Assembly (NCBI GenBank): GCA_009695195.1
Contig: SIBJ01000034.1
Span: 1-36,769 of the forward strand
Reading direction: 5' to 3'
Source: Pedosphaera sp.
GTDB taxonomy: Bacteria > Verrucomicrobiota > Verrucomicrobiia > Limisphaerales > JADLHS01
Length of the DNA stretch: 36,769 bases
The translations under genes and the position numbers were made by a program. This document shows positions 15,070 to 23,160 of the stretch, in pieces; position 1 is the first letter of the stretch; each line of letters starts with the position of its first letter. A model generated the notes under the pieces. It was given only the letters and a program-made list of their open reading frames with translations. It was not told the DNA's origin and searched no databases.

Positions 15070-18000
15070 TCACCGCACCTGCACGCGGTAGTAGCGCGTG
15101 CCGTTTCCCACGCCGCCGGGATCGCTCAACACCACCACGCCGCCGGTGCCGTTCACCAGCGGGCCGACGTCGCTCCAATCCGCCGCCGCGTCCAGACTGT
15201 CGCAACGCTGGAGTTGATACGCGCGATTCAAGGCGGTGGTACAACTGACCTGCGGGTCGTTCCCGACCGCCGCCACGTTGGTGATGCGGAACACGGAGGC
15301 GGAAACAAGCGGATCGGTTCCCGCCAGATACTCGTGGAGGTTCGTCGCGCCGTCGGCGTCGGCGTCGTCGGTGGCGCGCGAGTGGTCGCCGGCTTGTCCC
15401 GTCGCGTGGCCGAAATAGCCGAGCCGCCACCAATCGGGAATGCCGTCCGCGTCGCTCGTCACGTCAGCAAGTTTGCGGACCGAGATGCCGGAGAGCCGCG
15501 GGTTGTCCGCGACGGCCGTGAAGAGCACTTGCAATTGCGAGTTGGTGACGGCATTGGTGAACGTCAGTGTGAGCGGAAGGTTTTTTCCACCGGCAGCGAC
15601 GAGGAGGTCGAGGTTCGTCGCGACTTTGCTGCCCTGGATAAAGACGTTGAAGACCCGCTGGCCGGCGGCGCTCCAGTAAGTTTCGGCTTCGAGCAGTTTG
15701 GTTTCGTAGATGCCGGCGGGACAATCGAACTGGTAGGCGAAGCTGGTGCTGGCGTTGCCGTAGCGTTCACGTTGATAAAGCGATTGCGCCGTCGCGCAGA
15801 TTCCCGTGATGGTGTTCGCCACGTAGCCGGCGGTGCCGTTGGAATAACCGAAGTTTCCGAAGCTGTAAGCGGTGTCGCGCAGCCAGGTGTCGCCGAGGCA
15901 ATCGGTCACGTCATTCGAGTAGCCCGCCCGGACGCGCTGCACGTAGCTGCCGGGCACGTTGAAGAAGCGGACGGTGACGTTCGTGGTGGTCGCGTTGACC
16001 GACGGGTCCGTGGCCCGCGCGGTGAGCACGTGGGGACCGTTCAAGAAGTTTGAACTGTTCAAACTCAAGCTCCATGAGTTCGTGCCGGTCGGCGTGAGCC
16101 ACGGGCCGTTGTCCACCCGCACTTCGACTTTTTGCACGGCGATGTTGTCGGAGGCGGTGCCGTTGATGGCGAGGTTCGCGGAGATGAGCGCGCCGTTGGT
16201 GGGCGATTGAATGGAGATGACCGGCGGAAGGTTGTCCACGAAACTGGTCGCGCTGGTTTTGAAACGCATTTCGTACGGCGCGAACAGCGCCTTGCCCGAA
16301 ACCGCACCCACCGCGTTCGTAACGCGCACGGTGACGATCGTCAAACCCGGCAGCCCCGCGCCGCCGGCCGTGAAGGTCAGTTTGTCGCGCGCCGCCGACC
16401 ACGCGAACGTGCCGGTGAGAACCGGCGTCGTGCCGAAGGCGGACTGGACGCTGTTCGTGTCCATCGGCTCGCTGAATTGGAGAATGATGGGCAGAGAGGT
16501 TGGCACGCTGGCGGCATCGTGCGCGGGCGAGTTGCTCACGACGACGGGATCCAACGGCTGCCAGTCCGATTGCGCGACGAAGATTTTCGCGGACATGGCG
16601 GGCACGGAAATCACCGGCGTCTCCGGAGTGGCCGTGACGGTGAGGACTTCGTTGGTGTTGAAAAGATTCACGATGGGCGTTCCCGCCGGAAAAATCGTGG
16701 CGCGATTGGTGAGCGTCTGCGTCGAGGCGGCGGTGTTGAAGACCACGAACACTTCCTGTGTGCCGAGCCGCCGCGCGTACGCGAAGAGGCCGGGGCTGTC
16801 GGGGTCGTTCCATTGGTTCACATGCGAGCCGGTGCGCAGCGGCGCGAAGAGCCGGCGGAAATTATTCAGCATCGCGACTTGGAGAAATTGCGGGTGCGTC
16901 ATATTGAAGTTGTCGCCGAGCGACGGGCCCTGCTCGAACAGGCCGTCGAACATGTCTTCGCGGTCGTTGGGATCGGTCGTGCCGTTGAAGGCCTGCTCCG
17001 TGCCGTAGTAAAGGCAGGGCACGCCGCGCGAAGTGTAGAGAAACGCGAGCGCGACGTTCAGGCGCGTGGTCGTCGCGCCGCCGATGCTGAGGAAGCGGGC
17101 GTTGTCGTGATTGTCGAGAAAGGTGACGAGGCGCATCTGCGCGGCGGGATCGTAATTGGCGGCGATGGCGTTGTAGCGGTCTTCGATTTGTTTGGTGTTG
17201 CCGTTCGCGGCGGCGAAAACGCTGCCCATTTTGAAATAGAGCGGGTAATCCACGACGGAATCCAGCTTGAACGGCCCGCCACCTTGCGTGCCGGTGTAAG
17301 AGCCGCATTTGGCATCCGAGCCGTCGTAACATTCGCCGAACATGAAAAAGTTCGGTTTGCCGATCGCCGTCGCGTAGGCGTGGACGTTCGTGGACCATTC
17401 CTGCCAGAAGCTCATCTCGACGTGCTTCACGGTATCAATGCGAAACCCGTCCAGTCCGGCGGCCCCGATCCAATACTTGTAAACCTCCGCCATGTTCGAG
17501 CGCACGTAGGCCGATTCGGTGCGGAAATCATCCAGCCCGCTCAACTCACCGAGTTCGACATGTTGCGCGGTGTTGTAGTCGGGAATGGAACCGTTGTTGT
17601 GGAAAATGTTCGTGAGGTTCGGATTGAGCGCGTTGGTGTTAAACGGATACGCGAATTGTTTCGCGGCGTTGCGATACTTCAAGTTGTAGCCGGCGGGCGG
17701 CGTTTTGAAGGCGGACCAACCGGAGTCGGTGCTGTAAGTGAGATCGCCGCCGTGGTTCACGACGATGTCGGAGATCACCAGAATTCCGTGGTCATGCGCG
17801 GCCTGCGTCATGTGCTGCAAATCCGCCAGCGTGCCCCAGTGCGGCGCGACCTTATAAAAATCGCGACCGGCGTAGCCGTGAAATTCCCCGTTCGCGTTCA
17901 GGACGATGGGGGAGATCCAAACTGCTGTCACGCCGAGGGCCTTGAGGTAATCGAGTTTTTGTTCGAGGCCCTTGAAATCGCCGCCGTGGACCGAGGTGCC

Positions 18001-18222
18001 GGTGTTGCCGGCGGGATTGTAAGTGCCCTCGGCGTTGTTGTTGGAAGCGTCGCCGTCGTAGAAACGATCCGTGACGATCTGATAAATGCTTTGCGCCTGC
18101 CAGAACTCGTTGGACGCAGACTGGCCGCGCACGGTGGGTGTCACCATCCCGGCCATCGCCGAAAGCCACAGCGCCAACCACCTTTGCCAACATCGAGCAA
18201 CAAACAACATTTGGGATTTCAT
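15070..18222 (-). CDS. Secreted multidomain alpha-amylase (GH13)
   Basis: A 1050-residue exported enzyme that cleaves alpha-1,4-glucans. After a signal peptide (cleavage near GQS) comes a GH13 barrel with all conserved regions: DIVVNH (about 152-157), GLDGFRIDTVKH with nucleophile Asp263, FGEC with acid/base Glu297, and FLDNHD with Asp373. A C-terminal amylase beta domain follows (about 470-550), then an Ig-like domain (about 560-660, FSEPMDTNS as in SbsA-type Ig), a second Ig-like domain (about 665-755), a malectin-like carbohydrate-binding domain (about 762-920), an acidic Asp-rich calcium-type segment DDADADGATNLHEYLAGTDP, and a C-terminal module ending YYRVQVR. The ATG at 18222 is preferred over a TTG nine codons upstream because it gives a normal signal peptide. 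It converges on the pilT-like gene. Confidence 0.92.
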   Translation of the reverse strand: MKSQMLFVARCWQRWLALWLSAMAGMVTPTVRGQSASNEFWQAQSIYQIVTDRFYDGDASNNNAEGTYNPAGNTGTSVHGGDFKGLEQKLDYLKALGVTAVWISPIVLNANGEFHGYAGRDFYKVAPHWGTLADLQHMTQAAHDHGILVISDIVVNHGGDLTYSTDSGWSAFKTPPAGYNLKYRNAAKQFAYPFNTNALNPNLTNIFHNNGSIPDYNTAQHVELGELSGLDDFRTESAYVRSNMAEVYKYWIGAAGLDGFRIDTVKHVEMSFWQEWSTNVHAYATAIGKPNFFMFGECYDGSDAKCGSYTGTQGGGPFKLDSVVDYPLYFKMGSVFAAANGNTKQIEDRYNAIAANYDPAAQMRLVTFLDNHDNARFLSIGGATTTRLNVALAFLYTSRGVPCLYYGTEQAFNGTTDPNDREDMFDGLFEQGPSLGDNFNMTHPQFLQVAMLNNFRRLFAPLRTGSHVNQWNDPDSPGLFAYARRLGTQEVFVVFNTAASTQTLTNRATIFPAGTPIVNLFNTNEVLTVTATPETPVISVPAMSAKIFVAQSDWQPLDPVVVSNSPAHDAASVPTSLPIILQFSEPMDTNSVQSAFGTTPVLTGTFAWSAARDKLTFTAGGAGLPGLTIVTVRVTNAVGAVSGKALFAPYEMRFKTSATSFVDNLPPVISIQSPTNGALISANLAINGTASDNIAVQKVEVRVDNGPWLTPTGTNSWSLSLNSSNFLNGPHVLTARATDPSVNATTTNVTVRFFNVPGSYVQRVRAGYSNDVTDCLGDTWLRDTAYSFGNFGYSNGTAGYVANTITGICATAQSLYQRERYGNASTSFAYQFDCPAGIYETKLLEAETYWSAAGQRVFNVFIQGSKVATNLDLLVAAGGKNLPLTLTFTNAVTNSQLQVLFTAVADNPRLSGISVRKLADVTSDADGIPDWWRLGYFGHATGQAGDHSRATDDADADGATNLHEYLAGTDPLVSASVFRITNVAAVGNDPQVSCTTALNRAYQLQRCDSLDAAADWSDVGPLVNGTGGVVVLSDPGGVGNGTRYYRVQVR

Positions 18223-18386
18223 TATGAAGCCGATGCGCGGTTTCGCCAAACCTTCTTTCGACCGCTCATGACGCGGGTTTGCCGCCCGATATGACTCAAA
18301 AGAATGTTACCCGAGCGGCGTGGAGAACGGGGTTGAAAAGCATACGTTGCCTCAAAAAGGGTGTTACCCACGACATGCACCTAAAA

Positions 18387-18722
18387 ATGAGCAACCCAAC
18401 GAAAGCCAAAGTCTTGAACAAACTGCGCGGGCGTTACGCCCGGGCCGGCCAGGAACACAAAACCAAAATCATCGACCAAGTCCTCGACTGGTTCGACTAC
18501 CATCGCAAATCCGCCATCCGGGCGTTGCGCCGCGGCCCCCGCCCGCCGCAAGCCCCGGCGTTCATCGGTCGGCCACTGAAGTATGATCCGGAGGTGCTCT
18601 TGCCGCCGCTGAAGGTCATCTGGCTGGCCAGCCAGCAACTCTGCGGCAAGCTCGTGGCCCCCGCCATGGCGGACAGGGTGCCGGCGTACGAAGTCTATCA
18701 CCGCAAGCTCACCGCCAAGGAG
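18387..18722 (+). pseudogene. Truncated integrase-core transposase (N-terminal relic)
   Basis: About 112 codons read MSNPTKAKVLNKLRGRYARA, then a helix-turn-helix-like stretch with DYHRKSAIRALRR, a GRPLKYDPEVLLPPLKVIW block and QQLCGKLVAPAM. This is the N-terminal part of a family of integrase-core transposases (compare GYHRKxAIRxL and GRPxxYxxExxxxLxxxW). The DDE catalytic part is missing: after residue 112 the frame stays open but stops looking like a transposase. The element was probably cut by a deletion or by insertion of later repeats. It has no matching partner ends that I could find. Confidence 0.7.
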
Positions 18723-18835
18723 CCAGGCCAAATTCATGGGAACCTGAAAAATCCCGCCAACCCCATTTTCTTGAGCGGCAGTTTCAGTCACACCCTGCGG
18801 CGACGATGCAGTGAAGGCGCGGCTTCTGCCCAAAA

Positions 18836-18937
18836 CGGCGCGCGGCACTCCGGGCCGCGGCAGGTTGAAGTCAGGAAGCCGTTCGTTCGAGGGTTTCGCC
18901 GGTTCATGCGTGCTGCGGCCCGGAGTGCCGCGCGCCG
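18836..18937. repeat. Paired 23-bp GC-rich inverted repeat
   Basis: The arm at 18836-18858 (starts CGGCGCGCGGCACTCC) is perfectly complementary to 18915-18937, separated by 56 bp. It lies between the transposase relic and the 3' end of the SGNH hydrolase gene. Related arms occur at 15041 and 19694. Confidence 0.85.
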
Positions 18938-18956
18938 GTGGCGTCGTGGAGGGAAA

Positions 18957-19634
18957 CTATTTCCGCAAATGCGGGCGCACGCGTTCGGCCAGCAACTTGT
19001 TCCCCTCGGCATTGAAGTGCAATTTGTCCGCCACGAACAACTCCGCGCGCGGCTGTCCGTCCGCGCCGAGCACCATCTCGTAGGTCTCGATATATTTCAG
19101 CCGCGCTTTGCCGCGGATGTAATCCGCCACCATCGCATTGAGCATCTTTTCTTTGTCCGCCTGCTTCCAACGCGAAATGCTCGGGCTGAGCGAAATGAAA
19201 ACGATTTCCGTTCGCGGCAGCTTCGCCCGGACTTTCGCGACAAAATCTTTGTAATCCGCGAAGACTTCCTCCGCCGACTTGCCCGACCAGAGATCGTTGC
19301 CACCGGCGCGCAGGAAAATCTGCTTCGGCAGATGCGGGAAGATGAGTCTCTCCGCGAAGTGCGTGGCATCCACGATCTGCGAACCGCCGAAGCCGCGATT
19401 GATCACCCGGTGTTTTGGGAAATCCTCCGCGAGCGTTTTCCAGCGCGCAATCGTCGAGGAGCCGATGAACAGTGCCGCGCCTTTCGGCGGGGGATTGGTG
19501 GCGTCCGCCCGCTCGTAGGCGGAAATCTCCTTCTCCCAGCGGTCAAAGTTGTGGTTCGTTTCGGCGCCCGCGCCCGTGCGGGCAGACATCACGATGAACA
19601 AAGCGGGCAGAAGAGAACGTAAAATGGATTTCAT
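18957..19634 (-). CDS. Secreted SGNH/GDSL-family esterase
   Basis: A 225-residue protein with a signal peptide (cleavage near residue 24, GAGA-E). SGNH blocks are all present: block I FIGSSTIARW with nucleophile Ser60, block II with Gly83 in INRGFGGSQ, block III GGND with Asn113, and block V DKLHFNAEG with Asp203 and His206. Such enzymes deacylate esters, often acetyl groups on plant or bacterial polysaccharides; the precise substrate is open. The frame is open upstream of 19634, but the ATG there gives a clean signal peptide. It lies in a block of exported hydrolases, which fits polysaccharide processing. Confidence 0.9.
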   Translation of the reverse strand: MKSILRSLLPALFIVMSARTGAGAETNHNFDRWEKEISAYERADATNPPPKGAALFIGSSTIARWKTLAEDFPKHRVINRGFGGSQIVDATHFAERLIFPHLPKQIFLRAGGNDLWSGKSAEEVFADYKDFVAKVRAKLPRTEIVFISLSPSISRWKQADKEKMLNAMVADYIRGKARLKYIETYEMVLGADGQPRAELFVADKLHFNAEGNKLLAERVRPHLRK

Positions 19635-19693
19635 GGGTGCGATTGTCGCGGCTGACGGGAAACGGCGGCAAGAAGATTGTTTGCAACCTCGCA

Positions 19694-19794
19694 GCGGCGC
19701 GCGGCGTTCACGCCGCATCAACGCCGGCAATCCAGTTGATTTCCTTCCATCAATTGACATTCAATGCCGAAGCGGCGTGAACGCCGCGCGCCGC
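19694..19794. repeat. Paired 23-bp GC-rich inverted repeat
   Basis: The arm at 19694-19716 (starts GCGGCGCGCGGCGTTC) is perfectly complementary to 19772-19794 with a 55-bp spacer. Arm length and spacer nearly equal those of the pair at 18836-18937, and the first 11 bases from CGGCGCGCGGC are shared. It lies in the divergent gap between the SGNH hydrolase and a small membrane protein. Confidence 0.85.
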
Positions 19795-19841
19795 GAAGTT
19801 TCCGTCGTGCTTCCGGGATTCCGGTTGGATAACTTCCCGCT

Positions 19842-20021
19842 ATGGAAACCAAGACCGCCCAACTGCCGCGCCGCCATGTCTGGCCGTGGTTCGTGCTGGC
19901 CGCGCTGATCCTCGGCGGCGTGCTCGCGGTGATCTGGATGCGCGCGGAAATCCGGCGGATGGAACTGCGCCGCAGTTATCAATACGACCAACCGATCACG
20001 AACACTTCCGCGCCACGCTGA
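19842..20021 (+). CDS. Small single-pass membrane protein
   Basis: A 59-residue frame starting at ATG 19842: METKTAQLPRRHVWPWFV, then a strongly hydrophobic helix (LAALILGGVLAVIWM), a basic juxtamembrane stretch (EIRRMELRR) and a polar tail ending SAPR. The pattern RRHVWPWFVLAA followed by a helix and a charged tail looks like a genuine small inner-membrane protein. The function is unknown. Similar tiny proteins, to my recollection, recur in this phylum. No partner gene is obvious. Confidence 0.6.
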   Translation: METKTAQLPRRHVWPWFVLAALILGGVLAVIWMRAEIRRMELRRSYQYDQPITNTSAPR

Positions 20022-20063
20022 GTTGGAAAACTCCGAAGAATACGCCCAGCCAACCAGCCGAAA

Positions 20064-20564
20064 CTATTGGTCTGGTGACCGTCGCAAATATGCCTTTAGC
20101 TTCTCGATTCCAACAACCGGTTCGTTTGTCCTCACGTCAATGCCCGCCGCCGAAAATTGTCCACCGGCCTCAACAACCACTCGCCACTGCTCCGGAGAAA
20201 TCTTGAAATTCTCTCCATGTTTTAGGTGAGGCCCATCTGAACTACCGCTTATTGATATATTCTCCAAGAGGGTGATCGAAGGAGGATTATAGCTGATCAT
20301 TTCCAATGTTCTCGGATTCACCTCGAAGCCAACAGTCAACGTGATGAGATAACGGTCGTAAACCACATCAGCGATTTGAGCGCTGGTAGTACCTTTTTTG
20401 AAATTATCGGAAAAAACTCCGACTTTGGCGGACGGAAACATTGCACGAAACTCCTTAACGCACGGAATGCTGTTTGCCGCTTTTTGCATCTTTACAATAT
20501 CAGACGCGGTCGGGCCGCATGAGACCACGATAGACGCCATCAAAAGACACGATAAAATCTTCAC
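20064..20564 (-). CDS. Low-GC lipoprotein of unknown function
   Basis: A 166-residue protein with a lipoprotein signal, MKILSCLLMASIVVSC-G, lipid attachment at Cys16. The mature part is mixed alpha/beta, with KKGTTSAQIADVVYDRYLIT and VGFEVNPRTLEMISYNPPS blocks; no family is recognised. Its base composition is clearly more AT-rich than every neighbouring gene, and its codon choice follows, which suggests acquisition from elsewhere or weak selection. It faces the small membrane protein gene convergently and lies 37 bp downstream of the sulfatase gene, with which it may be co-transcribed. Confidence 0.7.
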   Translation of the reverse strand: MKILSCLLMASIVVSCGPTASDIVKMQKAANSIPCVKEFRAMFPSAKVGVFSDNFKKGTTSAQIADVVYDRYLITLTVGFEVNPRTLEMISYNPPSITLLENISISGSSDGPHLKHGENFKISPEQWRVVVEAGGQFSAAGIDVRTNEPVVGIEKLKAYLRRSPDQ

Positions 20565-20601
20565 AAGTGCATCGTTAATTCTTCACGTCGCGGCTACGCT
20601 G

Positions 20602-22086
20602 TCACTTCGCGTCCGCGCCGCCTTTCTTTTTTTCTTTGCCCTTCTCGGGCGGCGGGCGCATCGGCCAGCGGTCGGATTCCGTGCGTTCACGTTTCAGCAA
20701 CGCCTCCAGCTTGGCGACGACCTCGGGATTTTTCTCCGCGACGTTTTGCTTTTCGCCGGGATCGGATTTCAAATCGTAGAGTTCGATCTTTTCGCCGGCC
20801 TGCGGACGGATGGCCTTCCAATCACCGGCGCGCACGGCTTGCTGGAAACCGCGCTCGTGAAATTCCCAGTAGAGACATTCGTGCTGGTTGGTCTGCGTCC
20901 CGGTGGTGAGCAGCGGCAAAACCGAAATGCCATCCAGGCCTTTCGGCGCGTCCGTCATCGCGATGCCCGCGGCGGTCGGCAGAAAATCCCACATCGCCCA
21001 CGCGAAGTCGCTCACCTGGCCCGCTTTGATCTGCGCCGGCCAGCGCACGATCATCGGCACGCGGATGCCGCCTTCGCTCAGGTCGCGCTTGGTGCCGCGA
21101 AACGGCCCGGAACTTTTGAAGAATTTCGGGTCCACGCCGCCTTCCTGATGCGGGCCGTTGTCGCTCGCAAAAAAAACCACCGTGTTGTCGTCCAGCTTCA
21201 ACTCCTTGAGTTTCGCGAAAAGTTTGCCGATGTCCGCGTCCATGCGCGCGATCATCGCGGCCTTGTTTTTCTCGGCCGCCGGCCACGACTCGCCGGAGTA
21301 CGGCGCGTCGGTGGGGACTTGCATGCCGTTGCCGGTGCGACGGCCCTCCTCGTTGTTGGCGTGCGGGATGGTGTAATGGAGGGAAAGGAAGAAGGGCCGG
21401 TAACGGTTGACGTGGTCGGGCTTGTTGTTGTTGACGAAATTGAGCGCGGCCTTCGTGCAGAGATCGGGTACGTAGAGGCCCTTTCGCGCGCCGGCGTTCT
21501 CGGAAAATTGCATCCGGCCCTCGAAGGCCTCGGCGCGCGCGGCGTTGGGCGGATCGTAGCGCCACAAAAACTCCGGGTAATTATCGTGCGCCTCGGCGTT
21601 GTTCAAATAGCCGACGAATTCATCGAAACCTTTTTTCTGCGGCACGCCCGGTTGGCTCTCGCTGGTGACCAGCCCCCACTTCCCGATCAGGCCCGTGCGA
21701 TAGCCCGCGCCCTTGAGCAATTGCGCCACCGTCACTTCGTCCGGCAGCAAGGTCGTGTTCGCGGTGTTGCCGCGGATGTTCAGATGCCCGGTGTGTTTGC
21801 CGAGCATCATCGCCGCGCGCGACGGCGAGCACACCGTGCTGCCCGCGTAAAAGCTCGTGCAGCGGATGCCTTCGCCCGCCATCTTGTCGAGGTTCGGCGT
21901 GGCGAATTTCGTCTGGCCGTAGCAACTCAGATCGCCGTAGCCGAGATCGTCCGCGAGAATGAAAATGATGCTGGGCCGGCGCGGCGCGGGCGGCAGGTTG
22001 GTGGCGGACTGCGCGGGCGACGTGACGACCAGCGCGGCGTTCACCACCAGCGCGCACCCGCCGGCAAAAAAGAATTTGGCTTTCAT
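20602..22086 (-). CDS. Secreted arylsulfatase (S1 family)
   Basis: A 494-residue protein with a signal peptide. The formylglycine signature is C86-S-P-S-R-AAMMLGKHTG: Cys86 would be oxidised by a sulfatase-maturing enzyme (none in the window). Metal-binding residues are visible in ILADDLGYGD (Asp46, Asp47) and FFASDNGPHQEGG (Asp309, Asn310). GKWG near 136-139 replaces the usual GKWH. The family removes sulfate esters, commonly from polysaccharides or glycosaminoglycans, after export. The C-terminus is a Lys-rich tail (KGKEKKKGG). It belongs to the same minus-strand block as the hydrolases downstream. Confidence 0.94.
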   Translation of the reverse strand: MKAKFFFAGGCALVVNAALVVTSPAQSATNLPPAPRRPSIIFILADDLGYGDLSCYGQTKFATPNLDKMAGEGIRCTSFYAGSTVCSPSRAAMMLGKHTGHLNIRGNTANTTLLPDEVTVAQLLKGAGYRTGLIGKWGLVTSESQPGVPQKKGFDEFVGYLNNAEAHDNYPEFLWRYDPPNAARAEAFEGRMQFSENAGARKGLYVPDLCTKAALNFVNNNKPDHVNRYRPFFLSLHYTIPHANNEEGRRTGNGMQVPTDAPYSGESWPAAEKNKAAMIARMDADIGKLFAKLKELKLDDNTVVFFASDNGPHQEGGVDPKFFKSSGPFRGTKRDLSEGGIRVPMIVRWPAQIKAGQVSDFAWAMWDFLPTAAGIAMTDAPKGLDGISVLPLLTTGTQTNQHECLYWEFHERGFQQAVRAGDWKAIRPQAGEKIELYDLKSDPGEKQNVAEKNPEVVAKLEALLKRERTESDRWPMRPPPEKGKEKKKGGADAK

Positions 22087-22152
22087 GACAGATCGTGATT
22101 CTGGAAAACGTGGCGCAGGGCGTCCAATGAAATCGGGAAGGAGGGGGATAAG

Positions 22153-22349
22153 GGGTGTGATTAAAAACGGGTGAGGGCATTATGGACTGCGGTGGCAAGT
22201 TGGACGCGACACCGCTTTGGCACCGACGACGGCGAGGGCAATGAGCAACCCGCCCCGTTCGCTCGAAAGCGGTGTCGCGTCCAACTTGCCACCGCAGTCC
22301 AAAAATGCCGCCAGCACCCGCTCACCCTCACCCGCTTTTAATCGCACCC
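22153..22349 (-). mobile_element. MITE-like element, copy B (197 bp, 9-bp target duplication)
   Basis: The same element as copy A, in the opposite orientation and of exactly the same length. Its ends here are GGGTGTGATTAAAAA and TTTTAATCGCACCC; the perfect 35-bp internal inverted repeat is 22184-22218 with 22266-22300. It is flanked by the direct repeat GGGGATAAG at 22144-22152 and 22350-22358, a different sequence from that at copy A. It sits 66 bp upstream of the sulfatase start codon. Confidence 0.85.
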
Positions 22350-22358
22350 GGGGATAAG

Positions 22359-22446
22359 TACCCAAATACCCAAGTACCCAAAAAAGGCAGCGCGTCCCAG
22401 GATTTGAGTATTTGGGTACTTGGGTATTTGGGTGTTTGGGTATTTC
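22359..22446. repeat. Inverted repeat with 8-mer tandem arms
   Basis: The left arm repeats TACCCAAA/TACCCAAG in tandem (22359-22385); the right arm repeats TTGGGTAC, TTGGGTAT, TTGGGTGT in tandem (about 22410-22446). The arms can pair in several registers around the centre GGCAGCGCGTCCCAGG. It begins directly beside the target duplication of MITE copy B. Both lie in the 416-bp gap 22087-22502, which holds no gene. Confidence 0.8.
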
Positions 22447-22502
22447 CTCGCGCCCGGAATTCCCTTTCCATTTCGCCGCCTTCGGCGCAAGGTGGCGGGC
22501 AC

Positions 22503-23099
22503 ATGGCAGAGAGTGCATCATCCAGACCGCCCGCCGGCCCGCCGCGCAGGCGTGGACGCCGCGGTGGACGCGGACGCAGCCGCCGTCCGGCAGGCATGGC
22601 GCCGGTTGGCCGCGCGGAAACCGCGCACGCGGATGCGCCGCCGATTGCGCCCGCCGAAATCAACCCGGCCGCCGAAATCGAGTCGCAACCTGTGCGCGAA
22701 ATCGCGAGGGAACGGCCCGAGCGCCCCGAGCGGCCCGCACGTCCTGAGCGCCCCGTCCCCATCGCACGTGAACCGCGTGAACCGCGTGAACCACGCGACC
22801 CGCAATTTCAACCCGCGCCGCACACCGCCGTCGCCCGCGCGGTCGAACACGTCAACGAAATCGTCCAGGCCCTCCAGCTCGCGCTCGATCAAATGGAGGA
22901 AGTCCTCGAACTCGTCGAATTGGCCGATCGTCAAAAAGTTGCCGACGAACGCGAGATCGAATCGCTGCGCCGCTCGCTGCAACAAATCCAGCGACCGCGC
23001 CGCGAACGCGATGAACCTCGCGCCCCCCGTGGACGCGAAGACACCGGTCGTCCGCACGAAGACCACCGCCCCGAGCCGCCGCCGGACGAGCCGCACTGA
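22503..23099 (+). CDS. Arg/Pro/Glu-rich largely disordered protein
   Basis: A frame of 198 residues starting at ATG 22503. The N-terminal part is basic (PPRRRGRRGGRGRSRRP), followed by an acidic/basic Pro-rich stretch with ERPERPERPARPERP and REPREPREP repeats. The centre (about 112-160) is a likely coiled coil, HVNEIVQALQLALDQMEEVL continuing to LRRSLQQIQ. The tail is again charged and Pro-rich. RGG-like runs suggest nucleic acid or polyanion binding, but this is inference from composition. In GC-rich DNA such frames can be spurious; the heptad pattern of the central part argues for a real protein. No family recognised. Confidence 0.55.
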   Translation: MAESASSRPPAGPPRRRGRRGGRGRSRRPAGMAPVGRAETAHADAPPIAPAEINPAAEIESQPVREIARERPERPERPARPERPVPIAREPREPREPRDPQFQPAPHTAVARAVEHVNEIVQALQLALDQMEEVLELVELADRQKVADEREIESLRRSLQQIQRPRRERDEPRAPRGREDTGRPHEDHRPEPPPDEPH

Positions 23100-23160
23100 C
23101 GGGTGTTTTTGGTTTTGGTAATTCCCCGCGGCCTGTGCTACGGTCGTCGGCACTAGTCCC

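Noticed and set aside
16132..18294. A 720-codon open frame antisense to the amylase
   Set aside because: Same reason: the amylase frame contains all GH13 motifs, while the opposite frame has no domain and is Val/Gly/Arg/Glu-rich.
18723..19622. Continuation of the transposase frame to 447 codons
   Set aside because: After about 18722 the frame runs across inverted repeats and antisense to the SGNH hydrolase, which has complete catalytic blocks.
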